A stretch of DNA of 64,000 nucleotides, taken from NCBI GenBank assembly GCA_017303555.1, contig JAFLCN010000001.1, positions 476,920 through 540,919 on the forward strand, read 5' to 3'. The stretch comes from Planctomycetota bacterium (GTDB lineage: Bacteria > Planctomycetota > Phycisphaerae > Phycisphaerales > UBA1924). Below the pieces are notes generated by a model. The model saw only the letters and a list, made by a program, of their open reading frames with translations, searched no databases and was not told where the DNA came from. Numbering within the stretch: position 1 is the stretch's first letter; every line of letters starts with the position of its first letter. This document shows, one piece after another, positions 9,034-19,217 of the stretch. The position numbers and the translations under genes are program-made.

Positions 9034-12000
9034 ATGAGCCAGCAAGCAGACAACGCACGACCGGACTCCGAGCATCCGCACCGCTACACCGCCCGCATTG
9101 CGGACCAGCTCGAGCTTCGTTGGCAGGACTTCTGGGAGAAGAGCCAGACCTTCCGCCAGCCCAACCCGGGCGAGCCGGGCTTTGATGCCTCGAAACCAAA
9201 GTTCTACTGCCTCGACATGTTCCCGTATCCATCGGGCGCGGGGCTGCACGTCGGACACCCGGAGGGCTACACCGCGACAGACATCGTCTGCCGCTACAAG
9301 AAGCTGAAGGGTTTCAATGTGCTCCATCCCATGGGCTGGGACGCTTTCGGCCTTCCGGCGGAGCAGTACGCGATCCAGACCGGCGTTCATCCGGCGATCA
9401 CGACCAGGAAGGCGGTTGACAACTTCCGTCGCCAGTTGAAGCGATTCGGCTTCTGCTACGACTGGTCGCGCGAGTTCGGGACGATCGACGAGGGCTACTA
9501 CAAGTGGACGCAGTGGATCTTCCTGCAGCTCTACAACTCGTGGTTTGATGACGAGGCCGAGTCACCCAGCGGGCTGTCGAAGGGTCGCGCGCGGCCGATT
9601 TCGGAGCTCATCGCTCAACTGGAATCGGGCGCAATCCGCGTCGGCCCCAGCGGCGAAATCGTCCGCGAAGGCCTCTCCGGCTTTGCTGCCCCGCTCGAAG
9701 GAGGCATGAACCTCGGGCGGGCCTGGCACGAACTGACGCAAGAAGCCCGCCGGCTGTTCATCGACAACCAGCGCCTCGCGTATCTGGGCGAACAGACCGT
9801 CAACTGGTGCCCGAAGCTCGGCACGGTGCTCGCAAACGACGAGGTGATCGACGGCCGCTCCGAGCGGGGCGGCTATCCGGTTCTCCGCAAGCCCCTGAAG
9901 CAATGGATGTTCCGCATCACGGCGTACGCGGATCGGCTGCTCGAACAGCTCTCGAAACTCGACTGGCCCTCCTCAACGCGCATCCAGCAGGGCGAGTGGA
10001 TCGGCAAATCGACCGGCGCGCAGGTGGACTTCGACATCGATGCGCACTCGCTCTCGGCCCAGGCGCTGAGCGAACTCAAGGGCGTGAAGGCGGACATGCC
10101 GCTGACGCTCACCATCTATACCACCCGGCCCGACACGATCTTCGGCGCGACGTTCATGGTCATCGCGCCCGAACACCCGCTTGTGGATCACGTGCTGCGC
10201 CACCCGACCGAAAATGCCGACGCCGGAGCGCTCAAGCTGTATGTGGAAAGGGCGCGCAACACCTCCGACGTGGATCGGATGGAAGGGAAAGAGAAGACCG
10301 GCGTTTTCAGCGGCGTCTACGCGATCAATCCGCTCACCGACGAGAAGATCCCGATCTGGGTCGCGGATTACGTGCTGATGGGTTACGGCACGGGCGCGAT
10401 CATGGCCGTGCCGGCGCACGATGAACGCGATTTCGAGTTCGCGAAGAAGTTCGGCCTGCCGATCGTGGATGTGCTCTATCCACGCACGGCCCTCGCGATG
10501 AAGTATTTCTGCGATCACGCGACGCAAGAAGAGAGCAACGAGGGCGCCTGGCAGCCGATGCTCGCCGACTTCCTCGGTGTCGTGACCGGTGAATCGACGG
10601 ATTTCGCCCGGGCTCTCGAGCTCGTCCGTTCTCGGCGCGCCGGCGGACAGTCAGACGCGAAACACGTGGACCCATCGAGCCTCGATGCGATCGGGATGAA
10701 GTCGCGCGGCGCGATCCGCATCACGTGGCTCGAGGCGTTCGAGTCGATGGGGCTCGCCTCGCTCGCCCAGCTCAAGCACATCTTCGAACGCCGCGGGTTC
10801 CAGAGCTGGCGGGGCGAAGCAGGCATCTCGCCGGGGATCGCCGTGCATTCATCGCGGCCCGCGAAGGGCGATCTGCCCGCGCTCTCGATCGACGGCCTGA
10901 CGAGCGACGAGGCGATCGCGAAGGTCATCGCGTGGATGGACGAAACGGGTGTGGGCAGCGCCGAGACACGTTTCAAGCTGCGCGACTGGACCTTCAGCCG
11001 CCAGCGGTATTGGGGCGAGCCCTTCCCGATCGTCTTCGATGAGGCCGGCAACCACTACCCCGTGAGCGAGAAATCACTGCCGGTGATCCTGCCCCCGCTC
11101 AGCGACTACCAGCCGGAGGAATCGGAAGACCCGCAGCCGCTGCTCGCCAAGGCGCGCCAGTGGACCAACACCACCGCGTTCGCCGCGGGAGTCGATCCGA
11201 ACGTTCTCGCCCCTGAAACCGCCGTCCGGCGCGAGACCAACACCATGCCCGGCAGCGCCGGATCGAGCTGGTACTGCATCCGCTACTGCGACCCGAAGAA
11301 CTCCGAGCGCTTCGTCGGCAAGGAAGCCGAACGCTACTGGATGGGCGGCATCGACAAGAAACTCACCGGTGATTCGCGGGGCGAAGCCGAGAACGCCTCG
11401 CTCGGCGGCGTCGATCTCTACATCGGTGGCAACGAGCACGCCGTCGGCCACCTTCTCTACTCGCGCTTCTGGCACAACGTGCTCTTTGACCTGGGCCATC
11501 TCAGCACGCCCGAGCCCTTCCAGAAACTCTTCCACCAGGGCCTCATCACCAGCTACGCCTACCAGCGCGCGGACAAGACCATCCTGCCGATCGACGAAGT
11601 AAAGGAGATCTCCGAGGGCAAGTTCATCGAGATCGTGAACAACCAGCCGGTCACGCCCATCGTCACCAAGATGAGCAAGCGGTACAAGAACGTGACCAAC
11701 CCCGACGACGTGATCGCCGAGTACGGCGCCGACACGTTCCGGCTGTACGAGATGTACATGGGCCCGCTCGAAGCGAGCAAGCCGTGGAACACCAAGGACA
11801 TCCCGGGTCTCTTCCGCTTCCTGCAGCGCGCCTGGCGCGTCCTGATCGATGAACAGACCGGGAACGCCCGCATCGCGGCAGCCGAGAATCCGGCGCTCGA
11901 AAAAACTCTCCAACGCACGATCCACAAGGCGGGTCAGGATTTCGAGCGGCTGTCGTTCAACACCGCCATCGCCTCGATGATCCAGCTCGTCAACGAGGCC

Positions 12001-12378
12001 ATGTCCGCCGCGGGCGAGAAGGGCGTGGGCGCTCTCTCCAAATCACAGGCCGAGCGCTTCTGCATTATGCTCTCGCCCCTCGCGCCGCACATCGCAGAAG
12101 AAATCTGGTCGCGCCTCGGCCTCACGCACGAACGCGGCTGCGTCAGCGCTCAGAACTGGCCCGCAGTCGATGAACGCCAGCTCGTGGACGACGCCATCGA
12201 GATGCCCGTACAGGTGCAGGGCAAAGTTCGCGCCCGCATCATGATCCCCACCGGCACCGAGCCCAAAGCCGTTGAAGCACTCGCCCTCGCCGATGAGGGC
12301 GTTCAGAAGGCCATCGCCGGCAAACCCGTGAAAAAGATCATCGTCGTGCCGGGCAAGATGGTGAACATCGTCGTCTGA
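9034..12378 (+). CDS. leuS: Leucyl-tRNA synthetase, unusually long
   Basis: Class Ia synthetase that charges tRNA-Leu. At 1114 residues it is about 250 longer than Escherichia coli LeuS. The HIGH motif is HVGH at residues 72-75 after MFPYPSGAGL. The catalytic KMSKS loop is KMSKR at 879-883. The editing (CP1) domain is recognisable from TIYTTRPDTIFGATFM and the conserved GYGTGAIMAVPAHDERD. Extra sequence sits in at least two places: about 75 residues after the region LQLYNSWFDD, and about 100 around residues 481-634 inside the second half of CP1. The C-terminal domain ends IIVVPGKMVNIVV, as normal. The start has no strong ribosome site but matches the family N-terminus. Confidence 0.95.
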   Translation: MSQQADNARPDSEHPHRYTARIADQLELRWQDFWEKSQTFRQPNPGEPGFDASKPKFYCLDMFPYPSGAGLHVGHPEGYTATDIVCRYKKLKGFNVLHPMGWDAFGLPAEQYAIQTGVHPAITTRKAVDNFRRQLKRFGFCYDWSREFGTIDEGYYKWTQWIFLQLYNSWFDDEAESPSGLSKGRARPISELIAQLESGAIRVGPSGEIVREGLSGFAAPLEGGMNLGRAWHELTQEARRLFIDNQRLAYLGEQTVNWCPKLGTVLANDEVIDGRSERGGYPVLRKPLKQWMFRITAYADRLLEQLSKLDWPSSTRIQQGEWIGKSTGAQVDFDIDAHSLSAQALSELKGVKADMPLTLTIYTTRPDTIFGATFMVIAPEHPLVDHVLRHPTENADAGALKLYVERARNTSDVDRMEGKEKTGVFSGVYAINPLTDEKIPIWVADYVLMGYGTGAIMAVPAHDERDFEFAKKFGLPIVDVLYPRTALAMKYFCDHATQEESNEGAWQPMLADFLGVVTGESTDFARALELVRSRRAGGQSDAKHVDPSSLDAIGMKSRGAIRITWLEAFESMGLASLAQLKHIFERRGFQSWRGEAGISPGIAVHSSRPAKGDLPALSIDGLTSDEAIAKVIAWMDETGVGSAETRFKLRDWTFSRQRYWGEPFPIVFDEAGNHYPVSEKSLPVILPPLSDYQPEESEDPQPLLAKARQWTNTTAFAAGVDPNVLAPETAVRRETNTMPGSAGSSWYCIRYCDPKNSERFVGKEAERYWMGGIDKKLTGDSRGEAENASLGGVDLYIGGNEHAVGHLLYSRFWHNVLFDLGHLSTPEPFQKLFHQGLITSYAYQRADKTILPIDEVKEISEGKFIEIVNNQPVTPIVTKMSKRYKNVTNPDDVIAEYGADTFRLYEMYMGPLEASKPWNTKDIPGLFRFLQRAWRVLIDEQTGNARIAAAENPALEKTLQRTIHKAGQDFERLSFNTAIASMIQLVNEAMSAAGEKGVGALSKSQAERFCIMLSPLAPHIAEEIWSRLGLTHERGCVSAQNWPAVDERQLVDDAIEMPVQVQGKVRARIMIPTGTEPKAVEALALADEGVQKAIAGKPVKKIIVVPGKMVNIVV

Positions 12379-12416
12379 TGCAGGGCACGGGCAGGTTCAC
12401 CCCGTTTGCGCGGGAT

Positions 12417-13742
12417 CTACGCGCAGAGCAGCGTGTCGTATGCCGCGGCAAAGATCACAAAATCAGCATCATCCGTCACCGTATCGCCATTGAGATCGCC
12501 GCCGATATCCAGCAGGTTGTTGTACGCGCGGGCAAACTCGACAAAGTCCGCGTCGTCCACCACGCCGTCTTTGTTCAGGTCGCCCGCGCAGGTGAGCGCG
12601 ACGAACTCGTACGCCCCCATCTCGATCACGGCCTCCAGTATGCGCGGGTTCAGGTCGTAGTCCTTCGCCAGACCGCCGGGCGGGAGCAGGGTGTTGTTGC
12701 CGGCATTGATGCCCGAAGAGCTCGGCGCAAGGCGGTAGTTCGCGGCGGCGGCATTGACAAACGTCGCTGCGACAGAGATGTTGCCCTCGCCCGTCATGCC
12801 TCCCGGCACGATACTTGCACGCACATCCACGGGCGCGCCAAAGTACGCCGCGGCTCCGCCCGGTCCGTTGAACACGCAGTTGCGAAAATTGGCGACGGCG
12901 GGCGAGCCGCCGAGCACGCCCCCCGCGGGCGCCGAGTTGTTGTAGAACGTTGAGGAATACACGTTCAGAATGTCGCCCCCGTAGGCGTAGATCGCGCCGC
13001 CCGACGAGCTGAGCGTGAAGTTCTGCGAGAAGATGCAGTTCACGATCGTCAGATTGCCTCCGGCAACCACGCCCACCCCGATCGCCCCACCGCCGCCCGA
13101 GGAAGCCGTGACGCGGTTACCGAAGAAGAAGCAGCGTTCGAGCCGCATGTTGCCGCCGACGATGTAGAGCGCGCCGCCGCTGACCGGAGCGGAGTTGTTG
13201 CTGAAAACGCACCCGCGGATCGTGGGCCCGCTGGTGATCGACGCGTCCACCAGCACCCCGCCGCCATAGCCCGTGAGGTTCCACGGAGACGACGGCGCCT
13301 GCCCGGCGGTGATGAGGAAGCCGTCGAGCACGGCCGTGGCATCAACGTTGAATGCCTGCACGACGTGATTGGTGTTGTCGGATGTGGAACTCGTGTTGAT
13401 CTCGCCCGAGAGCGTGCTCGTGTTGGCGGGGCCGCGCTGCAGGAGCGAATCTTCGAGGCCGAGAAAACCGCCGTAGAGGGCAACGCCATTCTTGAGATTG
13501 AACGAGATGTTCCTGTCCGTCGGGTGTGGCTTGTACACACCCTGCGCCACCCAGATCTCATCGCCCGGCTGCGCAGCGCCGATCGCGGCCTGCAGGTCGT
13601 TCATCGCGGACGCCCACGATGAACCGTCTCCGCCCGCGGGTGCCGAGGCCTTCACATGCCAGACACCGGCGAACGAGGCGCTCGTTGCGAGCAGCCCAGC
13701 GGGCCCGACAATGCAGAAATTCCGGAGCAACATACGGCGCAT
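12417..13742 (-). CDS. Dockerin-tagged right-handed beta-helix surface protein
   Basis: Exported 441-residue protein, start ATG at 13742 after GGAGAGAG. The N-terminal MRRMLLRNFCIVGPAGLLAT is a signal peptide. The body opens with WHVKASAPAGGDGSSWASA and DLQAAIGAAQPGDEIWVAQG, the entry of parallel beta-helix proteins of the pectate-lyase-like / choice-of-anchor Q type. Repeated short strands such as RGCVFSNNSAPVSGGALY and ERCFFFGNRVTASSGGG are the helix rungs. No catalytic signature was found, so binding or lyase activity is undecided. The last 57 residues are two EF-hand-like loops (DLNKDGVVDDAD, DLNGDTVTDDAD). Unlike most dockerin tails in the window, the linker lacks the DCADP...C cysteine pair. 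It is convergent with leuS. Confidence 0.82.
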   Translation of the reverse strand: MRRMLLRNFCIVGPAGLLATSASFAGVWHVKASAPAGGDGSSWASAMNDLQAAIGAAQPGDEIWVAQGVYKPHPTDRNISFNLKNGVALYGGFLGLEDSLLQRGPANTSTLSGEINTSSTSDNTNHVVQAFNVDATAVLDGFLITAGQAPSSPWNLTGYGGGVLVDASITSGPTIRGCVFSNNSAPVSGGALYIVGGNMRLERCFFFGNRVTASSGGGGAIGVGVVAGGNLTIVNCIFSQNFTLSSSGGAIYAYGGDILNVYSSTFYNNSAPAGGVLGGSPAVANFRNCVFNGPGGAAAYFGAPVDVRASIVPGGMTGEGNISVAATFVNAAAANYRLAPSSSGINAGNNTLLPPGGLAKDYDLNPRILEAVIEMGAYEFVALTCAGDLNKDGVVDDADFVEFARAYNNLLDIGGDLNGDTVTDDADFVIFAAAYDTLLCA

Positions 13743-13872
13743 CACTCTCTCCCCGGCGGCGGTCCGCGCAGCTTCCACTCCGGCCCCCAGTTTACCACGA
13801 AAAGGGCCATTCAAAGAAGCCGGAAAATGGCCGAAGCACCTATTCGGACGCTGGCCAACGCCCTGAAAACCC

Positions 13873-14580
<708 letters not shown>

Positions 14581-14585
14581 GTTCC

Positions 14586-15401
14586 TCACTCCTTTCCGAG
14601 ATACGCCTCGATGACTTTCGGATTCTTCTGGATCTCGGCCGGCGCGCCCTCCGCGATCACCACGCCGTAATCGAGCACCGTGATGCGCTCGCACAGGTCC
14701 ATCACCACGCCCATGTCGTGCTCGATGAGCAAGATCGAAACTCGGAACACATCCCGCACTTCGCGGATGAGCTTTCGGAGATCGACCTTCTCCTGCGGGT
14801 TCATGCCGGCCGCGGGCTCGTCGAGGAGCAGCACCTTCGGCCCGGTCGCCAACGCGCGGGCGATCTCGAGCCGGCGCTGGTCGCCGTACGGCAGATTGCG
14901 GGCCGATTCGTCCCGCCGATCGAGCAGGTTGAAAACCTGGAGCAGCGCGAGCGCCCGCTCGCGGATCGCGGCCTCCTCCGCCCGTTGCCAGCCGCTGCGG
15001 AGGATCGCCCCCGCCATCGTGTGCGTGGTGCGCAAGTGGCACGCGAGCTTCACGTTCTCCAGCACCGAAAGCTCGCCGAAGAGACGGATGTTCTGGAATG
15101 TCCGGGCAAGGCCGGCCGCGGCGATCTGATTCGGGCGCAGCCCGATCAGCGAGCGACCCCCGATCGACACCGCGCCCTGATCCGGCTGGTAGACGCCCGT
15201 GAGCAGGTTGAAGCAGGTCGTCTTGCCCGCGCCGTTCGGCCCGATCAGGCCGTAGAGCCCGCGCGCCGGCAGGCTGAGCCGGAAGCCCTGAACCGCCTTC
15301 AAACCGCCGAACGACTTGGAGACGTCGCTCACTTCGAGCGCATCGCTCCCCGCGCCAACGCTGGCGAGCACGTCCGCGGTTTCCATCATCGAGGCGTTCA
15401 T
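14586..15401 (-). CDS. livG: Branched-chain amino-acid ABC transporter, ATPase LivG
   Basis: Partner ATPase to LivF, 271 residues. The first 20 or so residues (MNASMMETADVLASVGAGSD) are an extension before the ABC fold. Motifs are Walker A GPNGAGKTTCFN, the LivG-specific AGLARTFQNIRLFGELSV, signature LPYGDQRRLEIARAL (LSGG degenerated to LPYG, as usual in LivG), Walker B VLLLDEPAAGMNP, and LLIEHDMGVVMDLCERI. Its ATG shares ATGA with the livM stop (15398-15401), so the two are translationally coupled. Confidence 0.93.
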   Translation of the reverse strand: MNASMMETADVLASVGAGSDALEVSDVSKSFGGLKAVQGFRLSLPARGLYGLIGPNGAGKTTCFNLLTGVYQPDQGAVSIGGRSLIGLRPNQIAAAGLARTFQNIRLFGELSVLENVKLACHLRTTHTMAGAILRSGWQRAEEAAIRERALALLQVFNLLDRRDESARNLPYGDQRRLEIARALATGPKVLLLDEPAAGMNPQEKVDLRKLIREVRDVFRVSILLIEHDMGVVMDLCERITVLDYGVVIAEGAPAEIQKNPKVIEAYLGKE

Positions 15402-16768
15402 GCGCCCCTCCCGCCCGAACGCGGGGCGAAGAAATCACGCAGCGGGCGGTACAACGCTCCGTCCCAAAGCTCGCGCACGCCCAGCAAACCCTGCGGACGC
15501 GTGATCATCATGACGATGAGCGCGAGCGCGTAGATGATGAGGCGATACTCGCCCAGATTGATATTGAACCGCTTCGCAACGAACGCGAGGGCGCTCAGCC
15601 CGACAATCACCGCCCCGAGCCCGATGATCACGCGCGGCAGCGCACGCCGATCGCGCCCGCTCCGCAATTCCGCCTCACTCGATCGCCGCCCCGCCATACC
15701 GAGCATCGCGAAGCCGACGATGAGCAGCGGGATGCCGACGACCGCGAACTTCTCGAGCGTCTCGGGCGTCCGCAGCAGCTCCGGCAGGTACGTCACGATC
15801 GCCGCGGCGATCGCGGCGCCCGAAATCGAGCCCAATCCACCCAGCACCACCATGATGATGATGTCGAAACTCTTCTGGAAGCCCGCATCCACCGGGCTCA
15901 GAGAGATGCCGAGCGTGTGGGCGTACAGACCGCCCGCGATCCCCGCGAAGAACGCGGCGATCACGAAGCCCCAGACCTTGTAGTACGTGGTCCGAACCCC
16001 CATCGCCTCCGCCGCGATCTCGTCCTCGCGGATCGAGAGCAGCGCCCGCCCGGTCGAACTCTGCTTCAGCCGGTACGCGAAGATCAGCGTGATCACCACC
16101 GCCGCGTACACCCAGAAGTGGCTGGTGTACTTCGGTACGTTGCCGAACCCGAGCGAACCACCAACGCTCAAGGGCACCTTCCAGGCGGGCGCCTCCGCGA
16201 TCGCCTCCTTGCTCATGAGCACCTGGGGTGTCTGCTGGATCAGCACGCGAACGATCTCGCCGAAGCCGAGGGTGACAATCGCGAGATAGTCGCCCCGCAG
16301 TCGCAGGCTCGGAAGCCCGACCGCGACGCCGAGCAATGCCGAAATCAGCCCTCCCGCCAGAAGCGAGACAAAGAAGAGAATTTCGCCCCCGGTGAACACC
16401 GGCGCCCCCGCCGGCGCTCCGTACAGGCCGCTCAGCATGCCCAGCTTCGCAGCGCCCGAGCCGAAGAACGCGAACGAGCCGTAATACGCAAGCGACCCCG
16501 CGACGTACCCGCCCACCGCGAGAAATCCGGCGTGCCCGATCGAGAACTGCCCCGTAAACCCGTTCACGATCGTGAGCGAAACAGCCAGGATGATCGCGAT
16601 CCCGATGTTGAGAATCTGCGTCGAGGAATACGCGTCGATGTTCGGACGCAGAACAAGCTGCATCAGCACGCCCACGATCAGCGCGAACGCGAGCGGCCAG
16701 AGCGCACGCCAAGCTCCTCCCATCGGAGCGGGTTTGAACTGCGCGGCTCTATCCTGAAGCGATGCCAT
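15398..16768 (-). CDS. livM: Branched-chain amino-acid ABC transporter, permease LivM
   Basis: Inner-membrane permease subunit with about ten predicted helices, 456 residues. Typical LivM stretches are VNGFTGQFSIGHAGFLAVGG near the N-terminus, LRGDYLAIVTLGFGEIVRVL, the coupling region GRALLSIREDEIAAEAMGV, and MVVLGGLGSISGAAIAAA. After about residue 350 there is a polar insertion (RRSSEAELRSGRDRR) before the last two helices, longer than in enterobacterial LivM. The gene lies 78 bases after livH and overlaps livG by four bases. Confidence 0.92.
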   Translation of the reverse strand: MASLQDRAAQFKPAPMGGAWRALWPLAFALIVGVLMQLVLRPNIDAYSSTQILNIGIAIILAVSLTIVNGFTGQFSIGHAGFLAVGGYVAGSLAYYGSFAFFGSGAAKLGMLSGLYGAPAGAPVFTGGEILFFVSLLAGGLISALLGVAVGLPSLRLRGDYLAIVTLGFGEIVRVLIQQTPQVLMSKEAIAEAPAWKVPLSVGGSLGFGNVPKYTSHFWVYAAVVITLIFAYRLKQSSTGRALLSIREDEIAAEAMGVRTTYYKVWGFVIAAFFAGIAGGLYAHTLGISLSPVDAGFQKSFDIIIMVVLGGLGSISGAAIAAAIVTYLPELLRTPETLEKFAVVGIPLLIVGFAMLGMAGRRSSEAELRSGRDRRALPRVIIGLGAVIVGLSALAFVAKRFNINLGEYRLIIYALALIVMMITRPQGLLGVRELWDGALYRPLRDFFAPRSGGRGA

Positions 16769-16846
16769 GAATGAAAAGAGTCCTGGGTCCTGTTGGCCTG
16801 CGTCCTGAGTCTTCTGGCTGATAGCTGAAAGCTGCCGGCTTCCTCT

Positions 16847-17782
16847 CTACACCTTCTCCACCGTCGCCTTCCCCAAAATTCCGCCCGGCTTGACGAGCAG
16901 CACGACGATGAGCGCCGCAAACACATACACGTCCTTGAGCGCGGGATTGATGTACTGCTGCCCGAACACCTCGAGCATCCCGATCGCCAGCCCGCCGAAC
17001 ATCGCCCCGCGCACATTGCCGATCCCGCCCACCACCGCCGCGACGAAGGCCTTCAGCCCGAGCAGCACCCAGCTCGTATCCGCGGGCTGCTTGATCGAGG
17101 TGAAGCTCAGCGCCCACAAAAATCCGCCGGCCGCGGCAAGGCTCGATCCGATCACGAAGGTGATGCTGATCACCCGGTCAACCGGAATGCCCATCAGCCC
17201 CGCCGTCCGCACATCGAAGCTCACCGCGCGCATCGCCCGGCCGAGCTTGGTGTGGAAAACCAGCCATTCAAGCCCCACCATCAGCACCACCGCCGTGCCG
17301 ATCACCACCAGGTCGAGCAGCCGGATGTGAACATTGCCGATCTGCAGCAGGGTCTGATCGGAGAGAAGCTGCGGGATGGCGCGGGGCCGGGTCCCGAACA
17401 CAAACTGAAGCTGCCCCGTGTTCTGGAGGAAGAGCGAGACGCCGATCGCGGTGATAAGAACGTTGAGCCGCGGCGCACGCCGAAGCGGTTTGTACGCCAG
17501 CCGCTCGATGGTGAAGCCGATGATGCCGCACGCCACCATCGCGATGAGGAGCACGAGCGGTCCGACCCACCAGGGCGGAATCTGCCCCGGCGTCAGCCCG
17601 AGCTTCTCGACGATCGCTGTCGCCGTGATGAGGCTGAGCCACCCTCCCAGCACCACGATGTCCGAATGAGCGAAATTGATGAACTTCAGGATGCCGTAGA
17701 CCATCGTGTAGCCCAGCGCGATGAGCGCGTAAAGGCTGCCGATGGTCAGGCCGTCCTTCAGGGTTTGGAGCAGGGTGTCCAC
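16847..17782 (-). CDS. livH: Branched-chain amino-acid ABC transporter, permease LivH
   Basis: Second permease subunit, 311 residues, about eight membrane helices. Hallmarks are GLTIGSLYALIALGYTMVYG, the fingerprint FINFAHSDIVVLGGW, the coupling loop LGRAMRAVSFDVRTAGLMGI, and VVGGIGNVRGAMFGGLAIGM. The start is set at GTG 17782 (VDTLLQTLKDG), where family similarity begins. The frame is open 41 codons further upstream but that stretch is Pro/Ser/Arg-rich and unlike LivH; no strong ribosome site decides. First gene of the run; the binding protein is not adjacent but at 21.6-22.8 kb. Confidence 0.9.
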   Translation of the reverse strand: MDTLLQTLKDGLTIGSLYALIALGYTMVYGILKFINFAHSDIVVLGGWLSLITATAIVEKLGLTPGQIPPWWVGPLVLLIAMVACGIIGFTIERLAYKPLRRAPRLNVLITAIGVSLFLQNTGQLQFVFGTRPRAIPQLLSDQTLLQIGNVHIRLLDLVVIGTAVVLMVGLEWLVFHTKLGRAMRAVSFDVRTAGLMGIPVDRVISITFVIGSSLAAAGGFLWALSFTSIKQPADTSWVLLGLKAFVAAVVGGIGNVRGAMFGGLAIGMLEVFGQQYINPALKDVYVFAALIVVLLVKPGGILGKATVEKV

Positions 17783-17930
17783 GCGATATGCAGGCGTCGG
17801 AAGGAAACGGGGGCACGGCGAATGCCCCTTGGAAACGGGGCGGGCGGACAGTTTAGCCAACTCCTCCCGCGGGCTCGAATCGCCGGGCACGCGGCTCGGT
17901 CTCAATCGCGACCCGCAACCGAACGGGCGT

Positions 17931-19217
17931 TCACGACCGGGGCGGCACGAACGTCACGGAATGCACGGCAACCCCGCGCGGGCGTCGATCGTCGTCGCCG
18001 GGCTTGGGTGTCGTCGCCGGGACGCGGAAACAGACCGAGACGGCCCGCCCCTCACCGGCGGTCGCGCCCACTTCGGCGCGGACGACGTGCAGCCCTGACT
18101 CCACCGTCGTATGAGTCGCCGCCGCGTAGCCGTTGATCTCCAGCGTGAAAGCGCGCGCGTCCCCATTGAACCCGACCACGCGGATCTCCAGCACCGTCCC
18201 GGGCGGCGCATCGATGGGAAACCGCAGGGTCGAGACCGAACTCGGCCCGGACCAGCGGAACGACCCGAACCGCGCCGATCTCTCCACCGGGTACCACTCC
18301 AGTGAACCGGGCTGATTGTCGAGCGTGTAGGCCGAGCGGGTCACGAGCCTGCGGACGATCGCGCCGCCGTTTCCGGGCGCGCCCTTGAACTCGCGCGTTC
18401 GAGCGATGGCACGCCGGGTCTGCTCGCTGGCGATCGGCATGCGCACCTCGATATTCCTGCGGCTGATCATCGCGCGGATCACTTCGACCAGCTCGGCGGC
18501 ACGGAAGTCCTCGCCCGATTCGATCCGCGCGAGCATGGCTCGCTGCTCCTCGGTCGGCCTTCTGCCGTACGCGTCGCGCCGCCACGCCGCGTTGAACTTG
18601 AAAACCGAAAGCTCGTCGGTCGCGGCGAACACCGCTCCGGCCCGAAGCGCCCGGAGCACAAGGTCGCAATCGGTGGGAATCGGCAGTGTCCGCGCATCGC
18701 GCCACGGGCCGATGCGGTCGATCAGCGACCGCGTGTGGAGCATGGACGAGGGCACGACGAACTGGCGCTCGTCCATCACGCCGTCGGCGAAGATGCCGCA
18801 GACCGCGCGCACGCCCGTTTCCGGCGGGCCGTACATGACGGTCGTCGCGCACGCGATATCGGCCTTCCGGCCGTCGGCAACACGCACCAGCGATTCGAGG
18901 TGCGTGGGGTACCAAAGGTCGTCGTGGCCGAGATACGCGATGAACTCGCCCCCGCTCCGCGCGATCGCGTCGTTGTTGGGGGCCCACTGGCTCCCCGCGT
19001 TGGTCTCGCGATTGAACCAGCGGAACCGCGGATCGTTCACGGCGGCAACTACCGACTCGGAATCGTCCGTGCAGGCGTCGCCCGCGACCAGCACCTCGTA
19101 GTCCTGAAAAGTCTGGAGCCGGACCGAACGGAGCGCGCACGCCAGCGCCTCGCTCCAGTTGTACGTCGCGATGACCACGCTGACCCGAGGCAAACCCCCT
19201 CCGTTCTCACCACCCAA
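17931..19217 (-). CDS. GT2-family glycosyltransferase with C-terminal beta domain
   Basis: Inverting glycosyltransferase of the GT-A fold, about 428 residues. The N-terminal catalytic domain shows PRVSVVIATYNWSEALACAL, SVRLQTFQDYEVLVAGDACTD, the NAGSQWAPNNDAIARSGGEF stretch and the metal-binding region YLGHDDLWYP. Residues about 300-425 form a second domain (FRWSGPSSVSTLRFPIDAPP, LEIRVVGFNGDARAFTLEIN) that looks like a beta-sandwich or carbohydrate-binding module rather than a membrane anchor. The start is uncertain: TTG at 19217, or TTG eight codons later behind GGAGG. It overlaps the end of the cupin gene by 11 bases, so the two are likely co-translated in surface-glycan synthesis. Confidence 0.82.
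   Translation of the reverse strand: MGGENGGGLPRVSVVIATYNWSEALACALRSVRLQTFQDYEVLVAGDACTDDSESVVAAVNDPRFRWFNRETNAGSQWAPNNDAIARSGGEFIAYLGHDDLWYPTHLESLVRVADGRKADIACATTVMYGPPETGVRAVCGIFADGVMDERQFVVPSSMLHTRSLIDRIGPWRDARTLPIPTDCDLVLRALRAGAVFAATDELSVFKFNAAWRRDAYGRRPTEEQRAMLARIESGEDFRAAELVEVIRAMISRRNIEVRMPIASEQTRRAIARTREFKGAPGNGGAIVRRLVTRSAYTLDNQPGSLEWYPVERSARFGSFRWSGPSSVSTLRFPIDAPPGTVLEIRVVGFNGDARAFTLEINGYAAATHTTVESGLHVVRAEVGATAGEGRAVSVCFRVPATTPKPGDDDRRPRGVAVHSVTFVPPRS

Noticed and set aside
14581..15438. N-terminal extension of LivF
   Set aside because: It reads livG in another frame; the real LivF start has a strong ribosome site at 14580.
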